A DNA stretch of 64,000 nt, from positions 62,001-126,000 of the forward strand of contig NZ_ONDD01000002.1 in assembly GCF_900316465.1 (NCBI RefSeq). The letters are read 5' to 3'. Under the pieces are notes generated by a model, which was not told where the DNA came from, searched no databases, and saw only the letters and a program-made list of their open reading frames with translations. Position 1 is the first letter of the stretch. Every line of letters begins with the position of its first letter. Both the position numbers and the translations under genes were made by a program. This stretch comes from an uncultured Fibrobacter sp. (lineage in GTDB: Bacteria; Fibrobacterota; Fibrobacteria; Fibrobacterales; Fibrobacteraceae). Below are positions 33,120 through 41,210 of this stretch, piece by piece.

Positions 33120-35260
33120 GATTTTACCACCTGTTTTACGCCCGGAATATTCTTGATGGCGTTAATGATTGTGTCGACTTGTTCCTTACGGAAGGCCTTG
33201 AACACCAGTCGGATTCTGCCCGAGTAGTGCTGGCTTGCCGCAGTCACGCGATCGAGGAATACATTGGCTCGCTTGAGTTCCTGCAGCACGTCGAACGTAA
33301 TGTTCTTGCGGTTCTCGGTGTCGATGGTGAGGTGGGTTTCGAACGAATGCTTGATATCTTCGCTCCATTCCACCGCAATGCGCTGTTCCATCGGCAGGTT
33401 CTTGAGCTGCGGACAGTCCGTATTGTGGACTTCAATACCAATCTTGGGCCTTAGAACGCCTACCACCGGATCGCCCGGAATCGGACTACAGCACTTGGCA
33501 AAATGTACCACCAAACTGGTTTCTTGCCCAATTTGCAGGGGCATTTCGTCCTTGCGTTCGGCCTTTACGTCCTTGTTGAACATCGGGAAGAACCGGAGTG
33601 CGGTTGATTCCTTTTGCGTGGTTTCGCCACCGTTCAAAAAACGCTGGATGTCCGCGAGCGGAAGTTCGCCCTGGCCAATGCGTTCATAAAAGTCGTCGAT
33701 GGTGGGCGTGCCAAAGTATTTGCAAATGCTTTCTTCGGTGGGGCGCTTGTCCTTTTCGATTTTCTGGAGTCTAAGTTCGCGTACCCAGATTTCCTTACCC
33801 AGGTCCAGGGCCTGCTTCATGATGCTGTTTTTCATCCAGCGGCGCAGTTCCTGCTTGGCCTTCACTGTTTTTACCATGTCGAGCCATTCGGGGCTGGGTT
33901 CCTGATTGGGGCTCTTGAGCACCTGGATAGTGGCGCCATGTTCCACAACCGTATCGAGGTTCACCACCTCGTCGTTGATTTTGGCGCCGATGCAGTGCAG
34001 GCCGAGTTCGGTATGTACGGCAAACGCGAAGTCGAGGACAATCGACCCTTGCGGAAGTTCGATGGAGGTTCCCTTGGGCGTGAACACGGTCATGCCCGTG
34101 GGCTTCAAGTCCACCTTCAAAAAGTCAAGGTATTCCTTGGAGTCCGAAATTTCGGACTGCAACTTCACCATGTGGTTCAGCCAGGCGAGTTCTTCGCCTT
34201 CGTGCTGGGTCTCAAGCTTGTAGGCCCAGTGCGCGGCGAATCCCTTTTCGGCGGTCAGGTCCATATCCTTGGTGCGGATCTGGACTTCGACCATCTTGTT
34301 TTCGGGGCCGATCACGGTGGTGTGAATGCTCTGGTAAAGGTTCGGTTTCGGGGTCGCGATATAGTCTTTAAAGCGACTCTGCAAGGGCGTCCACAGGTTG
34401 TGGACGTAGCCCAAAGCCAGGTAGCATTCGGGAATCGTTTCTACAATAATGCGAATCGCGAAAATATCGAAGATGTCTTCGAACTGGCATCCGCGGCTAA
34501 GCATCTTGTTGTAGATACTGTAAATGTTCTTGGTACGGCCCTGGATGGTGCAGTCGAAATCTTCGAGTGCCATCTTGATCTGCAAAGGGCCAATCACTGA
34601 CTGGATGTACTTTTCGCGGGATTCCTTGTTCTCGATGAGCAAGTTCACCAGCTTCTGGTATTCGTCGGGGTTTACGTACTTGAAACTTAAATCTTCGAGT
34701 TCGTTCTTGAGCTTATAAAGACCGAACCTGTGCGTGAGCGGAATGTAGATGTCGAGCGTTTCTTGCGCGATTGCCTGGCGCTTTTCGGGCTTCATGTACC
34801 GCATGGTGCGCATGTTGTGGATGCGGTCTGCGATTTTGATCATGATGACCCGAGGGTCTTTCGCCATGGCGACAATCAGCTTTCGGTAGGTTTCCGCTTT
34901 TTGGGCGGTCTTGCTCGATTCCTGGGCGGCTGTAATCTTGGTAACGGCATCCACCATGAAGGCGGTGTCATCACCAAATTTTTCGGCAATTTCTTCGAGG
35001 GAGTGGTCGGTATCTTCGACCACGTCGTGTAGCAACCCGGCAAGGACCGTCGATTGGTCCTGTTTGAGGTCGGCTAGAATCTTGGCGACTTCGTAGGGGT
35101 GTTCCGTGTAAGGCATTCCGCTTTTGCGGTACTGCCCCTCGTGAGCCTCTGCAATAAACGCTACAGCCTTCTCAAGAATCTCACGTTCCAACTTGGGATT
35201 CTTCTTTATAAGCACATCAACAATGTGCGTTTGGTTCGATGTGAGGCTCGCTTGTAACAT
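33116..35260 (-). CDS. rel: bifunctional (p)ppGpp synthetase/hydrolase (Rel/SpoT)
   Basis: About 714 residues. N-terminal HD hydrolase domain (about 30-190) with HPYEVAKIL, LLHDVVEDTD and DRIHNMRT, all motif residues present. The synthetase domain (about 230-360) has DIFAIRIIV, RFKDYIATPKPNLYQSIHT and VEVQIRT; RFKD rather than ExDD fits a bifunctional enzyme. A TGS domain (about 385-450) and a C-terminal ACT domain (about 640-715) follow. It makes and removes the stringent-response alarmone. I use the ATG at 35260; a GTG lies just upstream. Confidence 0.95.
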   Translation of the reverse strand: MLQASLTSNQTHIVDVLIKKNPKLEREILEKAVAFIAEAHEGQYRKSGMPYTEHPYEVAKILADLKQDQSTVLAGLLHDVVEDTDHSLEEIAEKFGDDTAFMVDAVTKITAAQESSKTAQKAETYRKLIVAMAKDPRVIMIKIADRIHNMRTMRYMKPEKRQAIAQETLDIYIPLTHRFGLYKLKNELEDLSFKYVNPDEYQKLVNLLIENKESREKYIQSVIGPLQIKMALEDFDCTIQGRTKNIYSIYNKMLSRGCQFEDIFDIFAIRIIVETIPECYLALGYVHNLWTPLQSRFKDYIATPKPNLYQSIHTTVIGPENKMVEVQIRTKDMDLTAEKGFAAHWAYKLETQHEGEELAWLNHMVKLQSEISDSKEYLDFLKVDLKPTGMTVFTPKGTSIELPQGSIVLDFAFAVHTELGLHCIGAKINDEVVNLDTVVEHGATIQVLKSPNQEPSPEWLDMVKTVKAKQELRRWMKNSIMKQALDLGKEIWVRELRLQKIEKDKRPTEESICKYFGTPTIDDFYERIGQGELPLADIQRFLNGGETTQKESTALRFFPMFNKDVKAERKDEMPLQIGQETSLVVHFAKCCSPIPGDPVVGVLRPKIGIEVHNTDCPQLKNLPMEQRIAVEWSEDIKHSFETHLTIDTENRKNITFDVLQELKRANVFLDRVTAASQHYSGRIRLVFKAFRKEQVDTIINAIKNIPGVKQVVKS

Positions 35261-35391
35261 CACTATAAATAATATCTAAAAATTTGGACTTTGATTTGTT
35301 CTTTTTTGCGAAATAAGCGAAAAATAAGGGTTTTTGCAGGTTTCGCTGTTGTTTTTTTGTACAACGCTTTGTTTGAAGAAGATATTGTATT

Positions 35392-35530
35392 TCGGGGTGA
35401 AAAACCTATCTTACGCCCAAGCAAAAAATACATGGCTAGGTATTGGTTTGGAGACTAAAAAACTAGCCCCTCCGACAGCAAGCTTGTCGGAAAAAGCCGC
35501 ACCCAGGGGGTGCGGCTCTTGCTTTTTTTA
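35392..35530 (+). ncRNA. possible small structured RNA ending in an intrinsic terminator
   Basis: No gene on this strand ends here, yet a strong terminator (35495-35529) is preceded by TCCGACA...TGTCGGA (35471-35491) and a longer-range GGCTAG/CTAGCC stem (35434-35439 with 35463-35468). A TTGTAC-N18-GATATT promoter-like pair is at 35357-35386. The start coordinate is a guess from that promoter. No Rfam family was recognised by eye; it may only be the bidirectional terminator of the radical SAM gene. Confidence 0.3.
35495..35529. terminator. strong bidirectional intrinsic terminator
   Basis: Perfect 10-bp stem AGCCGCACCC (35495-35504) and GGGTGCGGCT (35508-35517), loop AGG, with T7 on the plus side (35522-35528) and AAAAA (T5 on the minus strand) at 35491-35495. 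On the minus strand it can end the radical SAM operon. Confidence 0.85.
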
Positions 35531-35551
35531 GGTGATTGAAATCTTTTTTGC

Positions 35552-35655
35552 CTATGCGCCGGCGTCTTCCAAGCGTTTTACATGACAGTAGGCCAATTCC
35601 TTCGTTTTTTGTACTTTCGCTTCGCTCAAGTACCAAATGCTAGGCTCGGTCATGA
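35552..35655 (-). pseudogene. remnant copy of the radical SAM gene's 3' end
   Basis: The minus strand reads KTKELAYCHVKRLEDAGA then a TAG stop (35552-35554), almost identical in protein to the end of the adjacent radical SAM protein (KTKELAYCHVKRLEAAGA), preceded by EPSIWYLSEAKVQ resembling EGSSLHLRDE. Several codons differ silently, so it is not a fresh duplication. No start codon or further upstream similarity is visible. Confidence 0.7.
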
Positions 35656-35697
35656 CCAAGTACACTTGGCCGCGACTCTCGCCTTACGCATTTGTCG

Positions 35698-36774
35698 TCA
35701 CGCACCTGCTGCTTCTAATCTTTTTACATGGCAATAAGCCAATTCCTTCGTTTTTTCATCACGTAAATGCAGGCTGGAGCCTTCGCAATAGCGCCAGTAT
35801 TTACAGGTCTTGCAGTCGCCAATCTTGGCCCAGCTGCGGTCGCGCATCACCTGGTAACGCTTCTGCCAGACTTCCCACAGGTCGTCCTTGTAAATGTTGC
35901 CCTGAATGTAGTCTCCGCGCAGGCTCGGGCAAGCCGAAATGCTGCCGTCGCAGAGTACAGAAGACACGTTCACGCCGGCACGGCAGAAGAACGGGTAGTT
36001 GCGGGCATCTTTTTCGTAGCTGCCGAGGAATCCTTCGCAGCCGTAATTCACGTTGATCACGTTCAATTTCTTGACTTCGCGAATAAAGTCGAATACCTGG
36101 CGAAATTCCTGGTTCGTAAGCTGGAATAGCGGATTATCCTTGGCACGGCCCTTCGGGAACACGGTTGCGATTCTCCAGCGCTTGACGCCTATTTTCAAGA
36201 GCATGTCGAGAATCTTCGGAAGTTCCTTAAGGTTCTGGCGGTTCACGCAGGTCATCACATCGAAGGTGAGACCTTCGGTGTGAGCGGCCATGTCAATGGC
36301 CCGCAACGCTCGCTCAAAGCTATGCGGGTCGCCGCGAAAATGGTTGTGGCTCTCTTGCAGGCCGTCGAGGCTGATCGTGAGCGAGCGTAGACCTGCGTTC
36401 AGCAGGCGCGTGTAACGGTCGGGCGTCATCGCAAGCGCGTTAGAAACCATGCCCCAGGGGTAGCCGCGCTTCTTGATTTCCATACCGCATTCTTCGAGGT
36501 CCGGGCGCATCAGGGGTTCGCCGCCGGTAATCACCACGATAAAGTGCTTCGGGTCAATGTGCGGGGCCAATTTGTCCAGCACGTTCATAAAGTCTTCGCG
36601 GGGCATGTCCGGGATAGCGTCCTTGACGCAGTCGCTACCGCAGTGCAGACAGTGCAGGTTGCAGCGCAGGGTACATTCCCAGAAAAAGTAAGTAAGCGGG
36701 TGTGCCTTGATTTCGTTGTGACGGTAAAGGCGGTAAGCTTCAAGAGCGAGTTTCTTTTTAAGAGAGAGTTTCAT
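35698..36774 (-). CDS. radical SAM protein of the rSAM/lipoprotein type, with SPASM-like C-terminus
   Basis: 358 residues. CX3CX2C at Cys38, Cys42 and Cys45 (CTLRCNLHCLHCGSDC), followed by the SAM-binding ITGGEPLMRPDLE and SLDGLQESHNHFRG. The C-terminal cysteine-rich region (CRAGVNVSSVLCDGSISACP and GDCKTCKYWRYC) resembles SPASM auxiliary-cluster domains of peptide-modifying enzymes. Start, length and motifs resemble TIGR04133, radical SAM proteins that accompany a lipoprotein in Bacteroidetes. Three YGxP-rich lipoproteins sit immediately upstream in the same operon (5 bp gap). It is probably their modifying enzyme; the chemistry is unknown. Confidence 0.85.
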   Translation of the reverse strand: MKLSLKKKLALEAYRLYRHNEIKAHPLTYFFWECTLRCNLHCLHCGSDCVKDAIPDMPREDFMNVLDKLAPHIDPKHFIVVITGGEPLMRPDLEECGMEIKKRGYPWGMVSNALAMTPDRYTRLLNAGLRSLTISLDGLQESHNHFRGDPHSFERALRAIDMAAHTEGLTFDVMTCVNRQNLKELPKILDMLLKIGVKRWRIATVFPKGRAKDNPLFQLTNQEFRQVFDFIREVKKLNVINVNYGCEGFLGSYEKDARNYPFFCRAGVNVSSVLCDGSISACPSLRGDYIQGNIYKDDLWEVWQKRYQVMRDRSWAKIGDCKTCKYWRYCEGSSLHLRDEKTKELAYCHVKRLEAAGA

Positions 36775-36779
36775 AAATT

Positions 36780-38072
36780 CTAATAACGTTCTTTGGAGTG
36801 ATATTTCTTGTTGAATTCGTTTCTGGTGTAGGTGACGCTTTCACCCTGTTTGTCAATGCATTTGATATCTGTTTCGCCATCGTTTCTAGTGCAAGTAACA
36901 CCATCTTTGCATCGATACATGTTGGTGCATGTTGAGGTTACTCCGTATACAGGGCACATGGCTTCAAGATCACAAACCGTCAGATTGGTGTTGGGGTTTG
37001 ATGTTGCCAGGCATTGGTTGATTTGATCTTCGATATCCTTTAGCTTGTCTTCATAAATCTTTTGACATTCTTTGTCCAGGGCGGGTTTGTTCTTTTCCCA
37101 TTCCTCTTTCATCGTCAGGTAATCGAGATATTCCTGCGTCGGACGCGTGATTCCGTCGCTGCAAACTTCATTTGTGTGAATTTGGATCGGAGCGCCATAT
37201 AGTGCGACAAACGAGTCAAGTTCTTGCTGCAAATCGGCGATGCACTGTGGAACCGAATTCAATGTATTTACAATGCTGTCGATTTTGCGACTGCTTTCGT
37301 ACTTAGCTTTTTCTTCAGCGTCCATTTTAGCGACATCGGCTGAATAGGAGGGCGGGTAATACGCTATGACCGAATCACCGGGCACGCAAGTGTCTTCGCC
37401 TGAACTGGAGTTTGCCGCTACGGAGGAACTGGAACTGTTGCGGAACTTGGCGGCGTATTCGTCCCAAGTATAGAGCATCTGACCTTCTTGCAGCAGTTTT
37501 CCGTCTTCTTTATTTACAAGGGGGTTCTCGACGGGATCGTGTACTATACGGGTCTTGCCGTCGGAACAGTCGTATTTCAGGTTGATTTCAGGCCTTACGC
37601 AAGAAGGTGTCCCATAGAGAGGGACTCCGTAGAGGGGGGCAAACTCATCGTCGTTAGCAGCCCCTTTTTTTGAATAGTTGTCATAGAGAAGGCAATTGCC
37701 CGGGAATACCCTTTCGTCGGTGTATTTGCAGGTGATGTTTGTGTCGCTAGCGAGCTTGTAACGGTCCGTTGCCTCCTCGCTGGAACTGGATTCTTCGGAT
37801 AATTCACTGCTGGAGCTGGATTCTCCGAATACGGGCTCATCTCCGTAAACCGGAGGGTTGAAGAATTCGCTGCTGGACGAATCTCCATTCTCGGTTCCGT
37901 TTGTCTCGCTAGAACTAGATTCTTCGTTGTTCGAATTGCTGCTTTCGGGTTCGTCGTAGCAACCGTCCGGAGGGCATCCGTAAAGCGGAGTGTCCTCGGT
38001 TGTTTCGCTACAGCTGGCCCAGAAGAATGCGGTCAGCGTGAGAGCAATTTTTTTCCAGTGATTGTAAAACAT
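36780..38072 (-). CDS. YGxP-motif lipoprotein, partner candidate of the radical SAM protein
   Basis: 430 residues. The signal is HWKKIALTLTAFFWASC (lipidated Cys21), nearly the same in all three lipoproteins of this operon. YG motifs recur: DTPLYGCP (Tyr31), PPVYGDEP, APLYGVPLYGTPSC, VALYGAP and CPVYGVT. A Ser/Glu linker (about 45-95) and a second Ser block (about 215-230) separate them. The rest has many Cys pairs (CKYTDERVFPGNC, CDLEAMC, CRDGVTCTRND-like CKDGVTCTRND) and ends in NEFNKKYHSKERY. No enzymatic domain is recognised. It lies 5 bp before the radical SAM gene. Confidence 0.75.
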   Translation of the reverse strand: MFYNHWKKIALTLTAFFWASCSETTEDTPLYGCPPDGCYDEPESSNSNNEESSSSETNGTENGDSSSSEFFNPPVYGDEPVFGESSSSSELSEESSSSEEATDRYKLASDTNITCKYTDERVFPGNCLLYDNYSKKGAANDDEFAPLYGVPLYGTPSCVRPEINLKYDCSDGKTRIVHDPVENPLVNKEDGKLLQEGQMLYTWDEYAAKFRNSSSSSVAANSSSGEDTCVPGDSVIAYYPPSYSADVAKMDAEEKAKYESSRKIDSIVNTLNSVPQCIADLQQELDSFVALYGAPIQIHTNEVCSDGITRPTQEYLDYLTMKEEWEKNKPALDKECQKIYEDKLKDIEDQINQCLATSNPNTNLTVCDLEAMCPVYGVTSTCTNMYRCKDGVTCTRNDGETDIKCIDKQGESVTYTRNEFNKKYHSKERY

Positions 38073-38075
38073 ACT

Positions 38076-38681
38076 TTATTCCCCCTTAATAGATGTTGTA
38101 TCCACCTTAATAAAGATTTCACCATCTAGCTTTGCGGGGCAATCGATAATGGGGTGGCAACCTGCAAGTGAATCTTGTTCAATCGGCTTGAAGGGGTTGC
38201 GTTCAATGCAGATATCCTGGTCGCTGGTGCAGTTGGGTGCTTTTTCGCTACCAGCCTTCGGGGCAAAAACCTGGACTCCTTCGGGGAGCTCAACGCCCTC
38301 GAAACCGGCATCAGACGGATCTCGAAGGTATTTGTTGCCGTCGATACAGTCAATAATCTTGAACACCCTGCCTTCGACATTTTGCACAGAATCGTTAAAA
38401 CAGAGTGTTTGGTCAGTGTATATAGTGTCTCTATCGTCAGGATCGTACGGAACGCCATAGTCGAGAGCCATCTCAATGAACTCGCTGCTGGAACTTTCTT
38501 CTGCCGAACTGGAAGAGAATGTAATAACACTGGGATCATTCTCTATGGGTTCTATTATCCCATAAAGACTGGGGTTTGCCTGAATTGAGGAAATGTCTTC
38601 ACTGGAGCCATCGCCTCCACAGCTGGCCCAGAAAAAACTGGCCAGAGCAAGAGCGATCTTTTTCCAGTGCTTGTAAAACAT
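38076..38681 (-). CDS. YGxP-motif lipoprotein (second of three)
   Basis: 201 residues. The leader is the same as its neighbours (HWKKIALALASFFWASC, Cys21). Two YG motifs, NPSLYGIIEP and ALDYGVPYDP, flank a Ser block. Six Cys lie in the C-terminal half (CFNDS, DCIDGNKYL, CTSDQDICIE, CHPIIDC). Three bp separate it from the next lipoprotein gene. It probably arose from its neighbours by duplication and has diverged strongly after the leader. Confidence 0.72.
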   Translation of the reverse strand: MFYKHWKKIALALASFFWASCGGDGSSEDISSIQANPSLYGIIEPIENDPSVITFSSSSAEESSSSEFIEMALDYGVPYDPDDRDTIYTDQTLCFNDSVQNVEGRVFKIIDCIDGNKYLRDPSDAGFEGVELPEGVQVFAPKAGSEKAPNCTSDQDICIERNPFKPIEQDSLAGCHPIIDCPAKLDGEIFIKVDTTSIKGE

Positions 38682-38712
38682 GGCTGATTCCCTGACGGTC
38701 GACTAACGACTT

Positions 38713-39348
38713 CTATTCCTTTTCGTCGTTGCAAGTGCCGTCAAATACGCAGGGAGGTCCATAAAGGACTGGCTGCATATCCTTAAACGAGGTGTCCTGT
38801 GCCGGATCGTCGACAATGGTCATCTTTTCGTAGCGAGCATGGAATTCGGCTTCGCTGTAAACCTTGCCGTCGCATTCGTAGGTGTTTTCGGAAATCTGCA
38901 CCACGCCGTAATCAGGGCAGATGTCGTTGCTGCAGGGGAGTCCACCCCAACGCTCTTCGGTTTTTTGCGTACAGGTGGCGCCGTCAGCGCATGTCATCGT
39001 GGATTCGCCCTTTACCTGGGTGCAAATGTATTTGTCCATGACAACGCCGTATAAAGGTTGGGCTTCGACTAGTGTGTCGCCGCTGCTGCTGGAATTCAAA
39101 ATGGGATCGTCCGGAACTCCATAAGCGGGCATAATCTGTTCGAAGCTGCTGGAACTAGCTTCGGTCGCTTCGCTAGAACTGGATGTCGTTTCGTTTCCGG
39201 TTGCTATGCTGGAACTAGATTCGGGTGTCGCGACGCTACTGGAACTGGGTTCTTCAGCGCCATTTGCAGAGGTGGTATCGCTGTCACAACTGGCCCAGAA
39301 AAAACCGGCCAGGGCAAGCGCAATCTTTTTCCAATGTTTGTAGAACAT
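38713..39348 (-). CDS. YGxP-motif lipoprotein (first of three)
   Basis: 211 residues, first gene of the operon. Leader HWKKIALALAGFFWASC (Cys21), then a Ser-rich linker. YG motifs: MPAYGVPDDP, AQPLYGVVMD, CPDYGVVQIS and VLYGPPCV. It has Cys pairs (CTQVKGESTMTCADGATC, CSNDIC) of the same style as the 430-residue member (YECDGKVYSEAEFHARYEK parallels its C-terminal NEFNKKYHSK). A GGGAG ribosome site precedes the ATG. Confidence 0.72.
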   Translation of the reverse strand: MFYKHWKKIALALAGFFWASCDSDTTSANGAEEPSSSSVATPESSSSIATGNETTSSSSEATEASSSSFEQIMPAYGVPDDPILNSSSSGDTLVEAQPLYGVVMDKYICTQVKGESTMTCADGATCTQKTEERWGGLPCSNDICPDYGVVQISENTYECDGKVYSEAEFHARYEKMTIVDDPAQDTSFKDMQPVLYGPPCVFDGTCNDEKE

Positions 39349-39381
39349 ACTGTTCTCCCTTCTTAATATCTCTCGATAACG

Positions 39382-39410
39382 AATATATATAAATGATTAT
39401 TACCCTGCAA
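39382..39410 (-). promoter_or_regulatory. promoter of the YGxP lipoprotein / radical SAM operon
   Basis: On the minus strand TTGCAG (39410-39405), 17 bp, TATATT (39387-39382), about 35 bp before the first start codon. Confidence 0.65.
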
Positions 39411-39502
39411 TGTAGGGGCAAAATAGTGTGATAACAGGGGCTGTTTTTTGCCTTTTTGGGCTGATGATTTCAATTTTTTTACGAAAAAATGTCGCGAACC
39501 CC

Positions 39503-39531
39503 TTGCCAATGGAAATTTTGTTAGGTATTTT
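39503..39531 (+). promoter_or_regulatory. promoter of the trpE leader (leaderless start)
   Basis: TTGCCA (39503-39508), 17 bp, TATTTT (39526-39531). The leader ATG is only 6 bases after the -10 box, so the message should begin at or next to it. The bases 39411-39502 between this and the divergent promoter hold no gene. Confidence 0.65.
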
Positions 39532-39537
39532 TGGGCC

Positions 39538-39594
39538 ATGATGATTTACGCAACAAGTGCAACCCTTAACCGTCGTTGGTGGCGCGGACTCTGA
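39538..39594 (+). CDS. trpL: trp leader peptide with tandem Trp codons (trpE attenuator)
   Basis: MMIYATSATLNRRWWRGL, 18 residues ending TGA at 39592-39594 (or 17 from the second ATG). Two adjacent TGG codons (39577-39582) are the sensor: when charged tRNA-Trp is scarce the ribosome stalls there. Pause, antiterminator and terminator stems follow in the expected order. Confidence 0.9.
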   Translation: MMIYATSATLNRRWWRGL

Positions 39595-39676
39595 CATAGA
39601 GCCCGGTATTTGTCGCAAATCACCCAAGATTTTAAAGCAAAGGCTTCCGGACTCACGGAGGCCTTTCTCTTTTACC
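39586..39676 (+). terminator. trpE attenuator
   Basis: 1:2 pause stem GGACTCT (39586-39592) with AGAGCCC (39598-39604). 2:3 antiterminator GAGCCCGG (39599-39606) with CCGGACTC (39647-39654), one mismatch. 3:4 terminator AAAGGCTTCCG (39639-39649) with CGGAGGCCTTT (39656-39666), then CTCTTTT. Confidence 0.88.
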
Positions 39677-39760
39677 AAAATCGTTGAAATCCTCCGGGAC
39701 CTAAGCCTTTGCAGAACCTGAAACGAAAAGGCTAATGAATTTTTAAACCAGAGGATCAAA

Positions 39761-41209
39761 ATGACAACGAACATAAGGCACATCACTGAAAGCCCTAACT
39801 TCGAACCCCGTACCGACAGTATCTACGTGGCACTGCCCGGTGAACGTTACACCCCGTTTTCGCTCGGCAAGAAGCTCGGTGCGAAGGCTATTTTCGAATC
39901 CGCAAGCTTCTCCCACGGTCGTAGCCGCTATTCGACTCTGATGGTGGACGAAGGCTTCCGTCTGCGCCAGAACGACAAAGACGTAAGCATCGTTGTCGAC
40001 GGCAAGGAAAGCGTGTTCCTCAAGGAAGGCGAGGGCGACATTCTCGACGCTCTTACACTGATTTCTGCCGAAAATACGGTGCCGCCCAACCAGATCCCGA
40101 TTCCCTCTTCGGGCGTGGGCTACCTCGGTTACGAATTCTGCGCCCGTTGCGATACCATTCGCCTTGCCCCGCAGGTCGATGAACTCAACATTCCCGAAGC
40201 CGAATTCTTGGTCGGTCACATCTACATCGTGTTTGACCACTTTACCGAAAAACTTCACCTGTTCGCCCTGAACTACGAAGAACACCAGATTGATTTGAAG
40301 GCTGCGATTGAAAAGGTGAAGGCCCGCCTCGCAGACCTGGACTTCAGCTACCTCGCTCCGGAAAAGCAGTACGGCAAGGGCATCACGATGACTGACCTGG
40401 AACAGTCCCGCAAGGAATACACCGAAAAGGTCGAAGCTCTGCAGAAGCATATCATCGCCGGTAACATCGTGCAGGCAGTGCCTTCTCGCCGCATCCAGTT
40501 TGCAAGCGATATCGAAGCTCTCGACATTTACCGTCGCCTTCGCACGGTGAACCCGTCTCCGTACATGTTCTTCCTCGATTACGGAACGCATCAGTTTATC
40601 GGTGCATCGCCGGAAAGCCTCGTGCGCGTGCGTGACGGCATCGCCACCATCCACCCGATTGCAGGCACTCGCCGCCGCGGTAAGGACGACGTGGAAGACG
40701 AAGCCCTGATGAAGAACTTGAAGGGCGACCCGAAGGAACGTGCCGAACACTTGATGCTCGTGGACTTGGCCCGTAACGACCTTGGCCGCGTTTGCGAAGC
40801 CGGTACGGTGGAAACCACCAAGTACATGGAATGCGAAAAGTTCAGCCACGTGATTCACCTGGTCTCTGACGTGCAGGGCCGTGTGGCAAAGAACAAGAAG
40901 GCCATCGAAGTGCTTCGCTCCAGCTTCCCGGCTGGTACGGTGAGCGGCGCTCCGAAAATCAGCGCTATCGAAATCCTTTCTGGCCTCGAAAAGGTTAAGC
41001 GTCGTTTCTACGCCGGTGCAGTGGGCTACATGGAATCCGACGGTGACTTGGATTTCTGCATCGCCATCCGTTGCTGCTTAAAGCAGGGTAAGACCATCAG
41101 CCTGCAGGCCGGTGGTGGCATTGTCGCGGCCTCGAATGCCGACCGCGAATTTGAAGAAACGAATGAAAAATTGGGTGCCATCCGCGCCGTGCTCGAAGGA
41201 GAAAACTAA
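39761..41209 (+). CDS. trpE: anthranilate synthase component I
   Basis: 482 residues. It converts chorismate plus ammonia to anthranilate. Chorismate-binding motifs include MFFLDYGTHQFIGASPESLV, HPIAGTRRRG, HLMLVDLARNDLGRV and FPAGTVSGAPKI. The N-terminal FESASFSHGRSRYS corresponds to the tryptophan feedback site (LLES...S). Partner of the TrpG domain encoded 1 bp downstream. Expression is set by the attenuator upstream. Confidence 0.96.
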   Translation: MTTNIRHITESPNFEPRTDSIYVALPGERYTPFSLGKKLGAKAIFESASFSHGRSRYSTLMVDEGFRLRQNDKDVSIVVDGKESVFLKEGEGDILDALTLISAENTVPPNQIPIPSSGVGYLGYEFCARCDTIRLAPQVDELNIPEAEFLVGHIYIVFDHFTEKLHLFALNYEEHQIDLKAAIEKVKARLADLDFSYLAPEKQYGKGITMTDLEQSRKEYTEKVEALQKHIIAGNIVQAVPSRRIQFASDIEALDIYRRLRTVNPSPYMFFLDYGTHQFIGASPESLVRVRDGIATIHPIAGTRRRGKDDVEDEALMKNLKGDPKERAEHLMLVDLARNDLGRVCEAGTVETTKYMECEKFSHVIHLVSDVQGRVAKNKKAIEVLRSSFPAGTVSGAPKISAIEILSGLEKVKRRFYAGAVGYMESDGDLDFCIAIRCCLKQGKTISLQAGGGIVAASNADREFEETNEKLGAIRAVLEGEN

Positions 41210-41210
41210 G

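Noticed and set aside
35334..35531. 65-residue plus-strand ORF
   Set aside because: Overlaps the hairpins and terminator, has no ribosome site or family likeness.
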